Below, in pieces: positions 33,881-43,336 of a stretch of DNA of 48,287 bases. The DNA is taken from the NCBI GenBank assembly GCA_028818225.1, contig JAPPOG010000060.1:1-48287 (forward strand). Direction: 5' to 3'. The DNA comes from Gammaproteobacteria bacterium. GTDB taxonomy: Bacteria > Pseudomonadota > Gammaproteobacteria > Pseudomonadales > Pseudohongiellaceae. A program made the translations under genes and the position numbers. Every line of letters begins with the position of its first letter. Positions within the stretch are counted from its first letter, which is position 1. The notes under the pieces were generated by a model. That model searched no databases. It had not been told where the DNA came from and worked only from the letters and a program-made list of their open reading frames with translations.

Positions 33881-35791
33881 ATGTTAGACGAAATCCCATT
33901 ATCTCGGCCGGAAACGCCCCTCTTAGATCAGATCCAAAGTCCGGCAGATCTTAAACAACTCGAAATCGAGCAACTTCCCCAGCTTGCGGATGAGTTGCGG
34001 CTGTTTCTACTTTTCTCGGTAGGCAAGACTGGTGGGCACTTCGGTGCCGGTCTGGGTGTGGTAGAACTCACAATAGCCCTGCATTATGTATTCGATACTC
34101 CTGTAGATCGCCTGGTGTGGGATGTGGGTCACCAGGCATATCCGCATAAAATCTTAACGGGGCGCAGGGATGAAATGCTGACTATGCGTCAGGCTGGTGG
34201 ACTGGCGGCGTTTCCCAACCGGGAAGAGAGCGAATATGACCAATTCGGCGTTGGCCATTCCAGTACTTCCATCAGTGCCATTCTTGGAATGATGGTGGCA
34301 GCGCGGATGCAGGATAAAGAGCAACATAATATTGCGGTAATAGGCGATGGCGCCATGACGGCGGGAATGGCTTTCGAAGCGCTAAACCATGCAGGGCATT
34401 TAGACGATAACGTGCTGGTCATACTGAATGACAATAATATGTCTATTTCAAACAACGTCGGTGGCCTTTCCAGTTATTTCGCCAGGATGTGGGCCAGCAA
34501 GCCCTACAATTTTATCCGTACTGGATCGAAGCGAGTATTATCAAAAATTCCTCAAGCATTAAGTGCAGCCCATCGTGCTGAAGAGTACATGAAAGGCATG
34601 GTTTCACCGGGCACGCTCTTCGAGGAAATCGGATTTAACTACATTGGCCTGATTGACGGTCATGATGTCACCGGGCTGGTGGAAATTTTAAAAAATATAA
34701 AAACCCTGCGCGGTCCTCAGCTCCTGCATATCGTAACGCAAAAAGGTAAAGGCTATTCCGAATCAGAAAACGATCCATTCGGAATGCATGCTTTAAACAA
34801 GATAGAAGCAAAGTCGGAGAAATCCAAAACAAAAATTGCGCCAGCTGAAGCTTCTCCAACTTATTCACAAGTATTTGGAAATTGGCTCTGCGATCTGGCA
34901 GCAATAGACGATAAAGTTATAGGCATAACTCCTGCCATGGGTGAAGGCTCTGGCATGAAAGAATTTGCCAGGCAATATCCAGACCGTTTTCACGATGTTG
35001 CTATAGCAGAACAGCATGCAGTGACTTTCGCTGCTGGCATGGCCTGTGATGGACTAAAACCGATCGTGGCAATTTACTCTACCTTCCTGCAACGCGCATA
35101 TGATCAATTAATACACGATGTTGCCTTACAAAACCTGGATGTAATGTTTGCTATCGATAGAGCTGGCCTCGTGGGAGAAGATGGGCCAACTCACGCTGGA
35201 AGCTTTGATCTCACATATTTGCGTTGTGTTCCCAATATGATTGTGATGGCGCCCAGTAATGAAAACGAAACACACAAATTACTATCTACAGCTTTCGCAC
35301 ACAAAGGACCTACTGCGGTTCGCTATCCACGAGGCAAGGGAACCGGCATAGAAATTGAACGCAAGCTCGAACCCGTTGCAATTGGAAAAGCTGTAGTCAC
35401 AAGAGAAGGCAGGTCAGTGGCGATACTCGCATTTGGCAGCATGGTAGCTCCTGCCCTGGAAAGTGCCACCAGTATTAACGCCACAGTAGTAGATATGCGA
35501 TTTGTCAAACCCCTTGATGAAGAGTTAATCGGTGATATGGCTACCTCCCACCAACTTATCGTCACCATCGAGGAAAACTCCTTGATGGGCGGTGCCGGTT
35601 CCGCAGTAAATGAATTCTTATTGCAATCAAACTATCAGATCCCAATTCTTAATCTGGGATTGCCAGACAGGTTTCTTGAACACGGCAAAGTGCCTGAAAT
35701 GCTCGCCAGCGTAAATCTTGATAGTGAAAGTATTACCAATGCCATCAAGAAGAAACTAAAAGATTGTAAAATTCAATCCGAAGCAGTTTAG
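33881..35791 (+). CDS. dxs: 1-deoxy-D-xylulose-5-phosphate synthase
   Basis: The first, rate-limiting enzyme of the MEP isoprenoid pathway (also feeding thiamine and pyridoxal), 636 residues. It is thiamine diphosphate dependent: [38 protein letters not shown] and the ThDP motif [18 protein letters not shown]...NDNNMSIS. The pyrimidine domain contains the catalytic [15 protein letters not shown] and [15 protein letters not shown]. Length and motifs are normal. It lies 86 bases after ispA. Confidence 0.97.
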   Translation: MLDEIPLSRPETPLLDQIQSPADLKQLEIEQLPQLADELRLFLLFSVGKTGGHFGAGLGVVELTIALHYVFDTPVDRLVWDVGHQAYPHKILTGRRDEMLTMRQAGGLAAFPNREESEYDQFGVGHSSTSISAILGMMVAARMQDKEQHNIAVIGDGAMTAGMAFEALNHAGHLDDNVLVILNDNNMSISNNVGGLSSYFARMWASKPYNFIRTGSKRVLSKIPQALSAAHRAEEYMKGMVSPGTLFEEIGFNYIGLIDGHDVTGLVEILKNIKTLRGPQLLHIVTQKGKGYSESENDPFGMHALNKIEAKSEKSKTKIAPAEASPTYSQVFGNWLCDLAAIDDKVIGITPAMGEGSGMKEFARQYPDRFHDVAIAEQHAVTFAAGMACDGLKPIVAIYSTFLQRAYDQLIHDVALQNLDVMFAIDRAGLVGEDGPTHAGSFDLTYLRCVPNMIVMAPSNENETHKLLSTAFAHKGPTAVRYPRGKGTGIEIERKLEPVAIGKAVVTREGRSVAILAFGSMVAPALESATSINATVVDMRFVKPLDEELIGDMATSHQLIVTIEENSLMGGAGSAVNEFLLQSNYQIPILNLGLPDRFLEHGKVPEMLASVNLDSESITNAIKKKLKDCKIQSEAV

Positions 35792-35814
35792 TTAACTGTC
35801 TTTTACTTTCTCAA

Positions 35815-35843
35815 TTGACTAAGACCCCTAAGCCACATACACT
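35815..35843 (+). promoter_or_regulatory. Sigma-70 promoter of the B12 module
   Basis: TTGACT, an exact 17-base spacer and TACACT. Predicted transcription starts near 35850, about 20 bases before the riboswitch. Confidence 0.6.
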
Positions 35844-35865
35844 CGCGACTGTTCCGATTAGGAAT

Positions 35866-36000
35866 AAGTCTATTCAGGTTTGATCCAACATTTCGAGGTT
35901 GGAAAAAATTGGGAAGCTGGTGAGAATCCGGCACTGCCCCCGCAACGGTGATTCGAATATTTTATTTCGATAAGTCCGATACCAGCCTGGTTGACTGCTA
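35866..36000 (+). ncRNA. Cobalamin (adenosylcobalamin) riboswitch
   Basis: The aptamer contains the core conserved segments in order: GGGAAGCTGGTGAGAATCC, GGCACTGCCCCCGCAACGGT, and the 3' B12 box AAGTCCGATACCAGCCTGG. It precedes btuB by 119 bases. In this RNA family, cobalamin binding represses the downstream transporter. The intervening 36001-36118 holds paired segments that may form the expression platform. Confidence 0.93.
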
Positions 36001-36006
36001 CATCTT

Positions 36007-36087
36007 GATGCAGCGGAGGGCTACATCAGTAGCGGAGTTTGATTCTTTGCTCTTCTACTTGAACCCTCCCTGATGAATTTTTGCATC
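36007..36087 (+). promoter_or_regulatory. Likely riboswitch expression platform
   Basis: GATGCA (36007-36012) can pair with TGCATC (36082-36087), and GGAGGG (36015-36020) with CCCTCC (36064-36069). Also ATCAG (36025-36029) faces CTGAT (36070-36074). These nested complements between aptamer and start codon could switch structure with ligand. No T-run follows, so translational control seems more likely than termination. Confidence 0.45.
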
Positions 36088-36118
36088 GCCTCGGCGAATG
36101 TATTCATTGGGAGTAACA

Positions 36119-37966
36119 ATGTACATCAAACACCAATTAACACTCATGATGGGCCTATCAGCCTGTTTTGGTTTTCCGCTTTTTGCGCAAGAATCCAGTC
36201 AGCTGGAAGAAGTAGTCGTAATCGCGAATAGAGTTCCCCTGCCGCTTCGACAAATCGCCACGTCGGTGACTGTTCTCGATGAGGAGACTTTGCAAGCGCA
36301 TGGAAATTTTTCCCTAACGGATGTGTTGAGACAAACCACTGCCGTCGCAGTTAGCAGCAATGGAGGAATTGGTTCCACCTCTTCTCTCAGAATACGAGGT
36401 GAAGAGGGATTCAGAACTCTTACGATAATAGATGGGCTAAAAATCTCGGATCCAAGCGCACCCCAGGTATTAACACCATTCGAACATATATTAAGCAGCG
36501 GTCTTGGCAGAGTTGAAATCTTACGAGGTCCACAAGGCCTGAGCTATGGTGCGGATGCGGGTGGGGTAATAGCAATAAGTTCTCGTCCGGCAGTGGATGG
36601 CTTTGCTGTCAATGTCGAAGGCCAATCTGGCAGCAATAACTCTCATCAAGCCAACCTTGATGTCAGTACGGGCAATGACATTGTGGATATTTCCCTACTT
36701 GCGTCACAGTTTGAAACTGACGGCTACAACGTAAGGGAATCTGACTCAGTTTTGCTCGATAAAGACGGCTATGAAAACGATACAATGCACGCCCGACTTG
36801 GCGCAAATATTAATGATAATCTCAGAGTTCAACTTGTGCACCGTACTGTAGAAGGAGAAACACAATATGATGGATGCTTCGCAGGTACGATAGTTTACGA
36901 CTGCATTTCTCAATACGAGTTGGCTGCTTCCAGAATCTCTTTAGATTATAGCGGTAATACTTTCACTCACTCTTTAGCTTATTCTCAGAGCGATACGCGT
37001 CGAGATGATTTTGCATCAGGAAGCAGAGCTTTTGGATCACATGGCGAAATCAATCGACTTGAGTACATTGGAATTACCAGGGATCTGCCCGGGTTCGACC
37101 TGATTTTTGGGATCGACTTGGAGGAAGAAGTTAACGGCAGCCTGGACCGCGACAATGAAGGTGTCTACCTGGAATACGTCAGCGATTTTTCAAACTCTTT
37201 CTTCTTTACCGCTGGGGTACGCAGGGATAAAAACGATGATTTTGGTAGCCACAATAGCTATCGGCTGACTTCCACCTATCTGTTGGAGCTCGATAATTCG
37301 CAATTAAAACTTAAAGCCAGTTACGGCTCTGGTTTTCGCGCACCGAGTCTCTTCGAAGTTGACTACAATGCCAGTCCTTTTTCTTTTCCGCCAGCTTCTA
37401 ATGTGCAGTTATCGGAAGAACAGAGCTCCGGATTTGAGTTCGGTATCGAGTATTTGGCAGACCGGGTAACAGTCGAAGTTGTGCGGTTCGCTCAGGAAGT
37501 GGAAGATGCTATCTACTTCGACCTTTCTGGATTTAGTGGATACCTGCAGGACATAGGCAACAGCACCTCAGAGGGAATTGAAATCAGCGGTTCGCTGGTA
37601 GTATCGAATACTCTGTATCTAAGTGCTAACTATACCTACAACGATACAGAGCGACCTAATGGCTTACAGCGAGTTCGACGACCGAAACAACTGGCGAATC
37701 TCGGCATTAACTATGTAAGCGACTCGGAACGACTCCGCATTAACGGGTTCTATAGAACATCCCGCGATTCAATCGATGAACAATTTGCTACTCCGATAGA
37801 TTTAGATGATTTTGAGGTGCTGGATATAAGCGCCAGTTATAGACTATCTGCTTCTATCGAACTGTTTGCGCGGGTAGAGAATGTCATAGACGAAAAATAT
37901 CAGGAAACTCTGGATTACATTGCCCCGGAACGGGCATCCTATATCGGCATCAGGCTAAACTTTTAG
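36119..37966 (+). CDS. btuB: TonB-dependent vitamin B12 receptor
   Basis: Outer-membrane cobalamin receptor of 615 residues. A signal peptide (LMMGLSACFGFPLFAQ) is followed by a TonB box LEEVVVIANR and a plug domain (VTVLDEETLQAHGNFSLTDVLRQ, then GRVEILRGPQGLSYGADAGGVI). The barrel ends in ASYIGIRLNF. ATG 36119 is chosen because GGGAG lies six bases upstream; an earlier ATG at 36098 has no ribosome site. The upstream cobalamin riboswitch and downstream cobO and btuF genes support B12 as ligand. Confidence 0.93.
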   Translation: MYIKHQLTLMMGLSACFGFPLFAQESSQLEEVVVIANRVPLPLRQIATSVTVLDEETLQAHGNFSLTDVLRQTTAVAVSSNGGIGSTSSLRIRGEEGFRTLTIIDGLKISDPSAPQVLTPFEHILSSGLGRVEILRGPQGLSYGADAGGVIAISSRPAVDGFAVNVEGQSGSNNSHQANLDVSTGNDIVDISLLASQFETDGYNVRESDSVLLDKDGYENDTMHARLGANINDNLRVQLVHRTVEGETQYDGCFAGTIVYDCISQYELAASRISLDYSGNTFTHSLAYSQSDTRRDDFASGSRAFGSHGEINRLEYIGITRDLPGFDLIFGIDLEEEVNGSLDRDNEGVYLEYVSDFSNSFFFTAGVRRDKNDDFGSHNSYRLTSTYLLELDNSQLKLKASYGSGFRAPSLFEVDYNASPFSFPPASNVQLSEEQSSGFEFGIEYLADRVTVEVVRFAQEVEDAIYFDLSGFSGYLQDIGNSTSEGIEISGSLVVSNTLYLSANYTYNDTERPNGLQRVRRPKQLANLGINYVSDSERLRINGFYRTSRDSIDEQFATPIDLDDFEVLDISASYRLSASIELFARVENVIDEKYQETLDYIAPERASYIGIRLNF

Positions 37967-37987
37967 ATTAATTTACGGAATACGGCT

Positions 37988-38620
37988 GTGTCTAAAACGA
38001 AATCCAATAAACAAGACAACAAGGAAGAGAGAAACAAACGCCATAAGAAGGCAATGCAGCGGAAGAAAGAGCATGTTGATAGCCGCATCGCCGAGGCAAC
38101 AGTTGATAAAGGATTGCTTGTCGTTCTCACTGGCAATGGCAAAGGCAAGAGCTCTTCTGCTTTCGGCATGCTAGCACGCAGTGTTGGTCATGGTTTGCAC
38201 TGTGGTGTGGTGCAATTTATAAAAGGACTCTGGGAGTGTGGCGAACAAATTCTCTTTGAAGACAATCCACTGGTCGAATTCCATGTAATGAAGACAGGTT
38301 TCACCTGGGAAACTCAGGATCGTGAAAAAGATATCGCTGCTGCAGAGAAAACCTGGGAAAGGGCTGCCAGGTTATTAACAGACGAAACTTTTAATGTGGT
38401 CATACTTGATGAACTGACTTATATGCTCACCTATGGTTATCTGGATAAGAGCATGGTATTGGAGGCATTGCAAAATAGGCCTCCCATGCAACATGTTGTT
38501 GTGACAGGACGTAACGCTGCCAGAGAGTTAATAGAGTTGGCTGACACGGTTAGTGAAATTGCCGATTCCAAGCATGCCTTCAATGCAGGTATAAAAGTTC
38601 AGAAAGGCATAGACTATTGA
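37988..38620 (+). CDS. cobO: Cob(I)yrinic acid a,c-diamide adenosyltransferase
   Basis: ATP:corrinoid adenosyltransferase (CobO/BtuR/CobA type) of 210 residues that converts imported corrinoid to the adenosyl coenzyme form. The P-loop is VLTGNGKGKSSSAFGM. Family segments are GVVQFIKGLWECGEQ, FNVVILDELTYMLTYGYLD, and HVVVTGRNAARELIELADTVSEI. The GTG start at 37988 gives a lysine-rich N-terminus. Its stop overlaps the btuF TTG start, so both are coupled in the riboswitch-controlled transcript. Confidence 0.94.
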   Translation: MSKTKSNKQDNKEERNKRHKKAMQRKKEHVDSRIAEATVDKGLLVVLTGNGKGKSSSAFGMLARSVGHGLHCGVVQFIKGLWECGEQILFEDNPLVEFHVMKTGFTWETQDREKDIAAAEKTWERAARLLTDETFNVVILDELTYMLTYGYLDKSMVLEALQNRPPMQHVVVTGRNAARELIELADTVSEIADSKHAFNAGIKVQKGIDY

Positions 38621-39504
38621 AGCTTTTTCCCGGCATATCGATTTCAGTGGCTGTCACCCTATTTTTTGCAGCTGAAGCAATGCCTGCGATTGAGATTATT
38701 GACGATGAGGGCGCGACAGTGCGCCTTGAGCAAGCTGCTGAGAGAATCATTAGTCTGGCTCCATCATTAACCGAACTGGTGTTTGCAGCGGGAGCGGGTG
38801 ACAAAATCGTAGGTGTGGTTGAATACAGTGACTTTCCACCTCAAGCAGAGGCAATTCCCATTGTTGGACGGTTTGATCTGTTGGATTTGGAAAGCATATT
38901 ACAACTGGAACCGGACCTTGTTGTCGCGTGGCAAAGCGGCAATCCCAGGGCCTCAGTTCGGCGCTTAAAACAGCTAGGGCTTACAGTTTATATTGCCGAA
39001 CCCAAGACTCTCGACACTATTCCCGAGCATATTGAAAAATTAGCTCGATTGGCTGGCACTACTTCCATCGCAAGTGCGGTAATAAACGAATTCCAAAGCA
39101 ATTACGATAGCCTGCGTGCGGAATTCAGTAACAAACCAGCTGTTAAAACCTTTTACCAGGTTTGGGATGTTCCCTTAATAACATCCGGCGGTAACGAACT
39201 GATTAATGACATCATTAGTTTATGCGGTGGCCAAAATATCTTCGCAGATTTAGAGCTGGTAGCACCCAAGATTAGTGAAGAATCTGTTCTGGTAAGAAAT
39301 CCAGAGGTAATCATCGCCAGCGGCATGGATATCGAAAGGCCGGAGTGGTTAGACGACTGGAAAATGTGGCCGAGCGTCAGTGCTGTTGAAAAAAATCATT
39401 TATATTTCGTGCCACCTGAGTTATTGCAAAGACATACACCCAGAGCACTGCTTGGCGCCCGACAAATGTGCGATCACATAGATCGCGCAAGACAAACTTT
39501 GTAA
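38617..39504 (+). CDS. btuF: Periplasmic cobalamin-binding protein
   Basis: Helical-backbone solute-binding protein of 295 residues with a signal peptide (ISISVAVTLFFAAEAMPA). Type III binding-protein features: RIISLAPSLTELVFAAGAGDKIVGVVEYSDFPPQA, then IPIVGRFDLLDLESILQLEPDLVVAW. It starts at TTG 38617 overlapping the cobO stop. The permease and ATPase (btuC, btuD) that should complete the importer are not in the window. Confidence 0.9.
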   Translation: MKLFPGISISVAVTLFFAAEAMPAIEIIDDEGATVRLEQAAERIISLAPSLTELVFAAGAGDKIVGVVEYSDFPPQAEAIPIVGRFDLLDLESILQLEPDLVVAWQSGNPRASVRRLKQLGLTVYIAEPKTLDTIPEHIEKLARLAGTTSIASAVINEFQSNYDSLRAEFSNKPAVKTFYQVWDVPLITSGGNELINDIISLCGGQNIFADLELVAPKISEESVLVRNPEVIIASGMDIERPEWLDDWKMWPSVSAVEKNHLYFVPPELLQRHTPRALLGARQMCDHIDRARQTL

Positions 39505-39508
39505 CTAA

Positions 39509-40168
39509 TTAATTAGCGTTCGCGCCGTGTTCGGCTCCGTTGTGGAGTATCAGGCTAGCACTGGCCTTGTCTTCATTAATATCCAGGCGAATTCTGGTGA
39601 AACAGGCAAAGGGTATGTGTAATGGAAAACTTCTATTGAGTGGCATACCCAGGACAGTTGGCAGTACTACGCGCAGAACACCCCCATGGGTGACTACCAG
39701 CAAATGGCTTCCATCTTCTTTTGCGGCTAGTTTATGCCAGGCAGAAAGAATTCGATCTTTGAAACTCAAAAAGTCTTCGCCATTTGGAGGGGCCAATGCG
39801 GAGATATCTTCGCGAAAGGCTTTGAATTGATCGGCAGCAATTTTGCGCCACTCACTTACCAGCATTCCATCCCAGTCACCATAGTCGATCTCCTGCCAAT
39901 GATCGAGGACGCTAATGGGAAGGTCTGCCTGCGCCGCTAGCTGCTCTGCGAAATAACGGCATCTTTTTAAAGGCGAGCTAATAATTTCTGACCATGCGGG
40001 TGTGACATCTCCGGGTATATGCTTAGACGAAAGTCCCGTTGCTTTTTGCATTTGGGACCAGCCCAGATCTGTCAATTCAGGATCGACGCGGCCCCGCAAG
40101 ATATCGCCGCCATGGGGTTCACCATGGCGAATAAAGTCAACAATGATTGTTTTACTATAAGTGGACAC
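39509..40168 (-). CDS. cobC: Histidine phosphatase family protein, possibly alpha-ribazole phosphatase
   Basis: Phosphoglycerate-mutase-like phosphatase of 219 residues. Catalytic motifs: RHGEPHGG (RHG), SSPLKRCRYFAEQL, DYGDWDGM and LLVVTHGGVLRVVL. CobC (alpha-ribazole-5'-phosphate phosphatase) is the most attractive call because the gene sits next to btuB-cobO-btuF and is convergent with them. The sequence alone does not exclude another small phosphate monoester. It ends four bases from btuF with no terminator between, and lies 18 bases downstream of ribA on the same strand. Confidence 0.75.
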   Translation of the reverse strand: MSTYSKTIIVDFIRHGEPHGGDILRGRVDPELTDLGWSQMQKATGLSSKHIPGDVTPAWSEIISSPLKRCRYFAEQLAAQADLPISVLDHWQEIDYGDWDGMLVSEWRKIAADQFKAFREDISALAPPNGEDFLSFKDRILSAWHKLAAKEDGSHLLVVTHGGVLRVVLPTVLGMPLNRSFPLHIPFACFTRIRLDINEDKASASLILHNGAEHGANAN

Positions 40169-40186
40169 AGCCGACCGTCAAACTTC

Positions 40187-40771
40187 TCACTTCATGTGAC
40201 CGAGCTTATCAATTTTTACTGCCAGGTAGCTTTTGTTGTGGGGATTAGCTTCAGTATGTAACGGAATGATTCCAGAAACTTCGATACCAAGATTTGTCAG
40301 TGAATCTACTTTTCGAGGATTATTTGTCATAAGCTGCAGACTGGAAATTTCAAAATGATCAAGAATCGGTTTGCAGATTAGATACTCTCGACCATCAGGC
40401 TCGAATCCCAGTTGCACATTTGCTTCTACAGTGTCGGCTCCGGAATCTTGCAGGGCATAAGCCTTAATTTTATTCAACAACCCAATGCCGCGACCCTCTT
40501 GTCTTAAATACAGGATAATCCCTCTGCCTGCCGCGCATACACTCTCCATTGCCGATTGAAGCTGCGGTCCACAGTCACAGCGGAGACTGAATAAGCAATC
40601 ACCAGTGAGACACTCCGAGTGAACTCTGCATAACACAGGTTCATCACCACTGATGTCCCCAAAAGTAAGCGCAACATGCTCCTTGCCAGTATCAAGCTCT
40701 TCGAAACCATGAATGGTGAATTGCCCCCAGCGTGTAGGTAATCTTGCGGATGCTACAAATTCAACTGACAA
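40187..40771 (-). CDS. ribA: GTP cyclohydrolase II
   Basis: First enzyme of riboflavin synthesis from GTP (194 residues). The zinc site is complete: [23 protein letters not shown]. It also has [31 protein letters not shown], as in E. coli RibA. Its integrity matters because the cyclohydrolase-like half of RibBA at 43337-44455 lacks this site. It follows pgpA by 42 bases. Confidence 0.96.
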   Translation of the reverse strand: MSVEFVASARLPTRWGQFTIHGFEELDTGKEHVALTFGDISGDEPVLCRVHSECLTGDCLFSLRCDCGPQLQSAMESVCAAGRGIILYLRQEGRGIGLLNKIKAYALQDSGADTVEANVQLGFEPDGREYLICKPILDHFEISSLQLMTNNPRKVDSLTNLGIEVSGIIPLHTEANPHNKSYLAVKIDKLGHMK

Positions 40772-40813
40772 ACTACTTTCCCCAGAATTCCCTGACCTCT
40801 AATTTCGAGCTAT

Positions 40814-41290
40814 TCATAGGAATAGCACTACCAGGACCTGTATGCACAGGGCGGCCATTATACCTGCTAAAACGTCATCTAGCATGATCCCTAAACCACC
40901 TTTTATCTGCCTATCCACCAGCTTGATTGGCCAGGGTTTCAGGATATCGAAGAGGCGAAAAAACCCGAACCCAATAAGAATCCAAAACCACCCAACAGGC
41001 GCCATAAACATGGTTATCCAAAAACCTACTATTTCATCCCAAACTATACCGCCATGATCATGGACACCCAGTGATTCCGCCGATCTGCCACAGAGCCAAA
41101 TACCAAAGAGCAGCCCTAGCAGAATTAATCCCGCATATATCCATTGATTTGTTTGTGCCAGGAGCAAATAAAATGGAATAGCAACTACAGTGCCTGCGGT
41201 ACCCGGTGCTTTGGGAGCAAGACCCGCGCCGAAACCGAATGCCAGGAAGTGTACCGGCGAAGTTTGAATTTTATTCCTGAAATCAGTCAC
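40814..41290 (-). CDS. pgpA: Phosphatidylglycerophosphatase A
   Basis: A 158-residue inner-membrane phosphatase that forms phosphatidylglycerol. The family start FGFGAGLAPKAPGTAGTVVAIP is clear, followed by HDHGGIVWDEIVGFWITM and FFRLFDILKPWPIKLVDRQIKGGLGIMLDD. Several helices are present. It lies 14 bases after thiL, the usual position in this cluster. Confidence 0.95.
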   Translation of the reverse strand: MTDFRNKIQTSPVHFLAFGFGAGLAPKAPGTAGTVVAIPFYLLLAQTNQWIYAGLILLGLLFGIWLCGRSAESLGVHDHGGIVWDEIVGFWITMFMAPVGWFWILIGFGFFRLFDILKPWPIKLVDRQIKGGLGIMLDDVLAGIMAALCIQVLVVLFL

Positions 41291-41304
41291 TGAGCATTCG
41301 ATCC

Positions 41305-42309
41305 CTAAAAATGCTCATAGGCACTTTGCTCTAGTGGTATTTCTGCACCGGCAGTATTAAGGAAACTGATAGTATTCCCCTCCACGATCTCTCCAATACA
41401 GGTAATTTTTGTGCGCGACTCTCTGGCTTTTAACAGAAATTGTTCCCGTTTATCCTTGGCCACAGTTACACAAAGCTCATAATCGTCTCCGCCATAGAGG
41501 GCCGCCCGCAACAGATTTTCTGAGGATACACAACAACGGGCTGAATCGGAGAAAGGAATATCTTCAATATTTATCCGGGCCCCCATTCCACTGCTTTTAC
41601 AGATGTGCCCAAGATCTCCAAGCAATCCATCGGATACATCAATTGCACTATTGATGAATTCAGCGCATAGCCTCGCAAACTCAATCCTGGGTTCAGGTTC
41701 ATAATATGCTTTTTCGAGATATTGAGAACAAGCAGAAGAAGGCTGATTTTCATTGAACAGGAACGTATCGCCTAAATGCGTTGGTATGCCTAAACTGGCC
41801 AGGGCTATCGCTCCGTCACCCAGGTCTCCTGTTACATAGACCTGGTCCCCGAGCCTTGCGCCATCACGTCGCAATGCCTTGCCTGGTCTCGTTAAGCCCT
41901 GCACTTGTATGGCTATAGTAGTCGGACCCTTACTCACATCTCCTCCAACTAAGGCAATATTAAATTGCCTGGCTGTCTTTGCCAGGCCTTTGCTGAAAGA
42001 ATTAATCCAGGACTCATTAGCATCGGCAAGCACCAGACCCAAGGTAAAGCAGAGCGGTTTGGCCCCCATTGCCGCCAGGTCACTAAGGTTTACTGCCAAG
42101 GCACGACTCGCAATCTTTGCTGGCTCAGCGCCAGCTGGAAAATGCACTGACTCCACGAGTACGTCCGTGGAGATAGCAAGTTCTTGCTCTTTAGTTAAAT
42201 TTAATAGCGCAGCGTCATCACCAATTCCGAGTAACACTTCATTCTTCTCGAAGGCGAGATTCGCGGTATTGAAATATTTTCGAATTAGTTCGAACTCGGA
42301 AAGACGCAT
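41305..42309 (-). CDS. thiL: Thiamine-monophosphate kinase
   Basis: ATP-dependent kinase (334 residues) producing thiamine diphosphate. Family motifs: GIGDDAALLNL, STDVLVESVHFP, ALAVNLSDLAAMGAKP, LVGGDVSKGP, and AIDVSDGLLGDLGHICKSSG. It supplies the coenzyme that Dxs in the same window needs. Spacing to nusB is 30 bases. Confidence 0.96.
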   Translation of the reverse strand: MRLSEFELIRKYFNTANLAFEKNEVLLGIGDDAALLNLTKEQELAISTDVLVESVHFPAGAEPAKIASRALAVNLSDLAAMGAKPLCFTLGLVLADANESWINSFSKGLAKTARQFNIALVGGDVSKGPTTIAIQVQGLTRPGKALRRDGARLGDQVYVTGDLGDGAIALASLGIPTHLGDTFLFNENQPSSACSQYLEKAYYEPEPRIEFARLCAEFINSAIDVSDGLLGDLGHICKSSGMGARINIEDIPFSDSARCCVSSENLLRAALYGGDDYELCVTVAKDKREQFLLKARESRTKITCIGEIVEGNTISFLNTAGAEIPLEQSAYEHF

Positions 42310-42339
42310 AACGAGCAGCTGATTGGAACTTGAAAAGGT

Positions 42340-42822
42340 TTATTTGCTGGATAATTCCACTGGCCGCAACTGCGGCACCAACTTATCGAGCACTCCATTT
42401 ACGTATTTGTGGCTATCGGTTGCACCAAAAATTTTTGCCAGCTCTATACATTCATTGATGACTACTTTGTAGGGAACATCAATCCGATGAGCCAGCTCAA
42501 AGGTGCCCAGATAGAGTAGCGCTTTCTCAATTGGATCCAGGGCATCAGGTTTACGATCTAACAAAGGAATGAGGTGTGCATCCAGAGATTCGACATGTTT
42601 GGGGATCGCCATAAAAACATCATCGAAAAATTCCCAATCGATCTTGCCTTCATTCTCTTCTTTAAACTGAGCGACTATCTCTATGGGCTCTGCCCGAGCC
42701 AGCAACCACTGGTACAAAGCTTGAAGCACTAATTGTCTTGCTTTGCGCCGTTGCGCTAATGGGATTTTTTTGCGAGCACCGCGATTGGATTTAGTGGCAG
42801 TCGCGGTATTACTTACTGCCAC
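42340..42822 (-). CDS. nusB: Transcription antitermination factor NusB
   Basis: RNA-binding helical protein of 160 residues that works with NusE in rRNA antitermination. It shows RRKARQLVLQALYQWLLAR and DVPYKVVINECIELAKIFGATDSHKYVNGVLDKL. It begins with GTG directly after the ribH stop (TAAGTG), implying coupling. An N-terminal basic extension (TATATKSNRGARKKIPLAQ) precedes the fold. Confidence 0.96.
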   Translation of the reverse strand: MAVSNTATATKSNRGARKKIPLAQRRKARQLVLQALYQWLLARAEPIEIVAQFKEENEGKIDWEFFDDVFMAIPKHVESLDAHLIPLLDRKPDALDPIEKALLYLGTFELAHRIDVPYKVVINECIELAKIFGATDSHKYVNGVLDKLVPQLRPVELSSK

Positions 42823-43299
42823 TTAAGGCTCCAACTGACGTGACAGACTAATCATTTCTATTGCAGTTAAAGCAGCTTCAGCACCTTTATTGCCAGCCTT
42901 GGTTCCGGCTCGCTCGATTGCTTGCTCAATCGTATCAACTGTAAGCACACCAAATGCAACCGGAATGCCACTATTTAGGCTGACCTGGCTGAGGCCTTTA
43001 ACACATTCTCCCGCCACGTATTCGAAATGAGGTGTACCGCCTCGAATAACTGCGCCCAGCGCAATTATTGAATCATAGGATTCACTATCTGCCATATTCT
43101 TCGCAGCTAACGGTAACTCATAGGCTCCAGGTACTTTAACAATAGTAATGTCGCGATCCTGCACGCCATGTTTGCGTAATGCATCTAATGCCCCATCGAG
43201 TAGACGATCCACAATAAAACTATTGAATCGCGCAACAGCGATACCGTATCTTGCTGTCGCGTTCGTATAGTTACCTTCGATAGTTTTAATCGTACTCAT
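42823..43299 (-). CDS. ribH: 6,7-dimethyl-8-ribityllumazine synthase
   Basis: Lumazine synthase of 158 residues, combining the RibD and RibB products. [38 protein letters not shown] and [24 protein letters not shown] cover the active site, including the His of HFEYV. AGGAAAG six bases upstream of ATG is a good ribosome site. Confidence 0.97.
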   Translation of the reverse strand: MSTIKTIEGNYTNATARYGIAVARFNSFIVDRLLDGALDALRKHGVQDRDITIVKVPGAYELPLAAKNMADSESYDSIIALGAVIRGGTPHFEYVAGECVKGLSQVSLNSGIPVAFGVLTVDTIEQAIERAGTKAGNKGAEAALTAIEMISLSRQLEP

Positions 43300-43336
43300 A
43301 GTTCTTTCCTTGCCGAGTGCGCTTACACCCTAAAAT

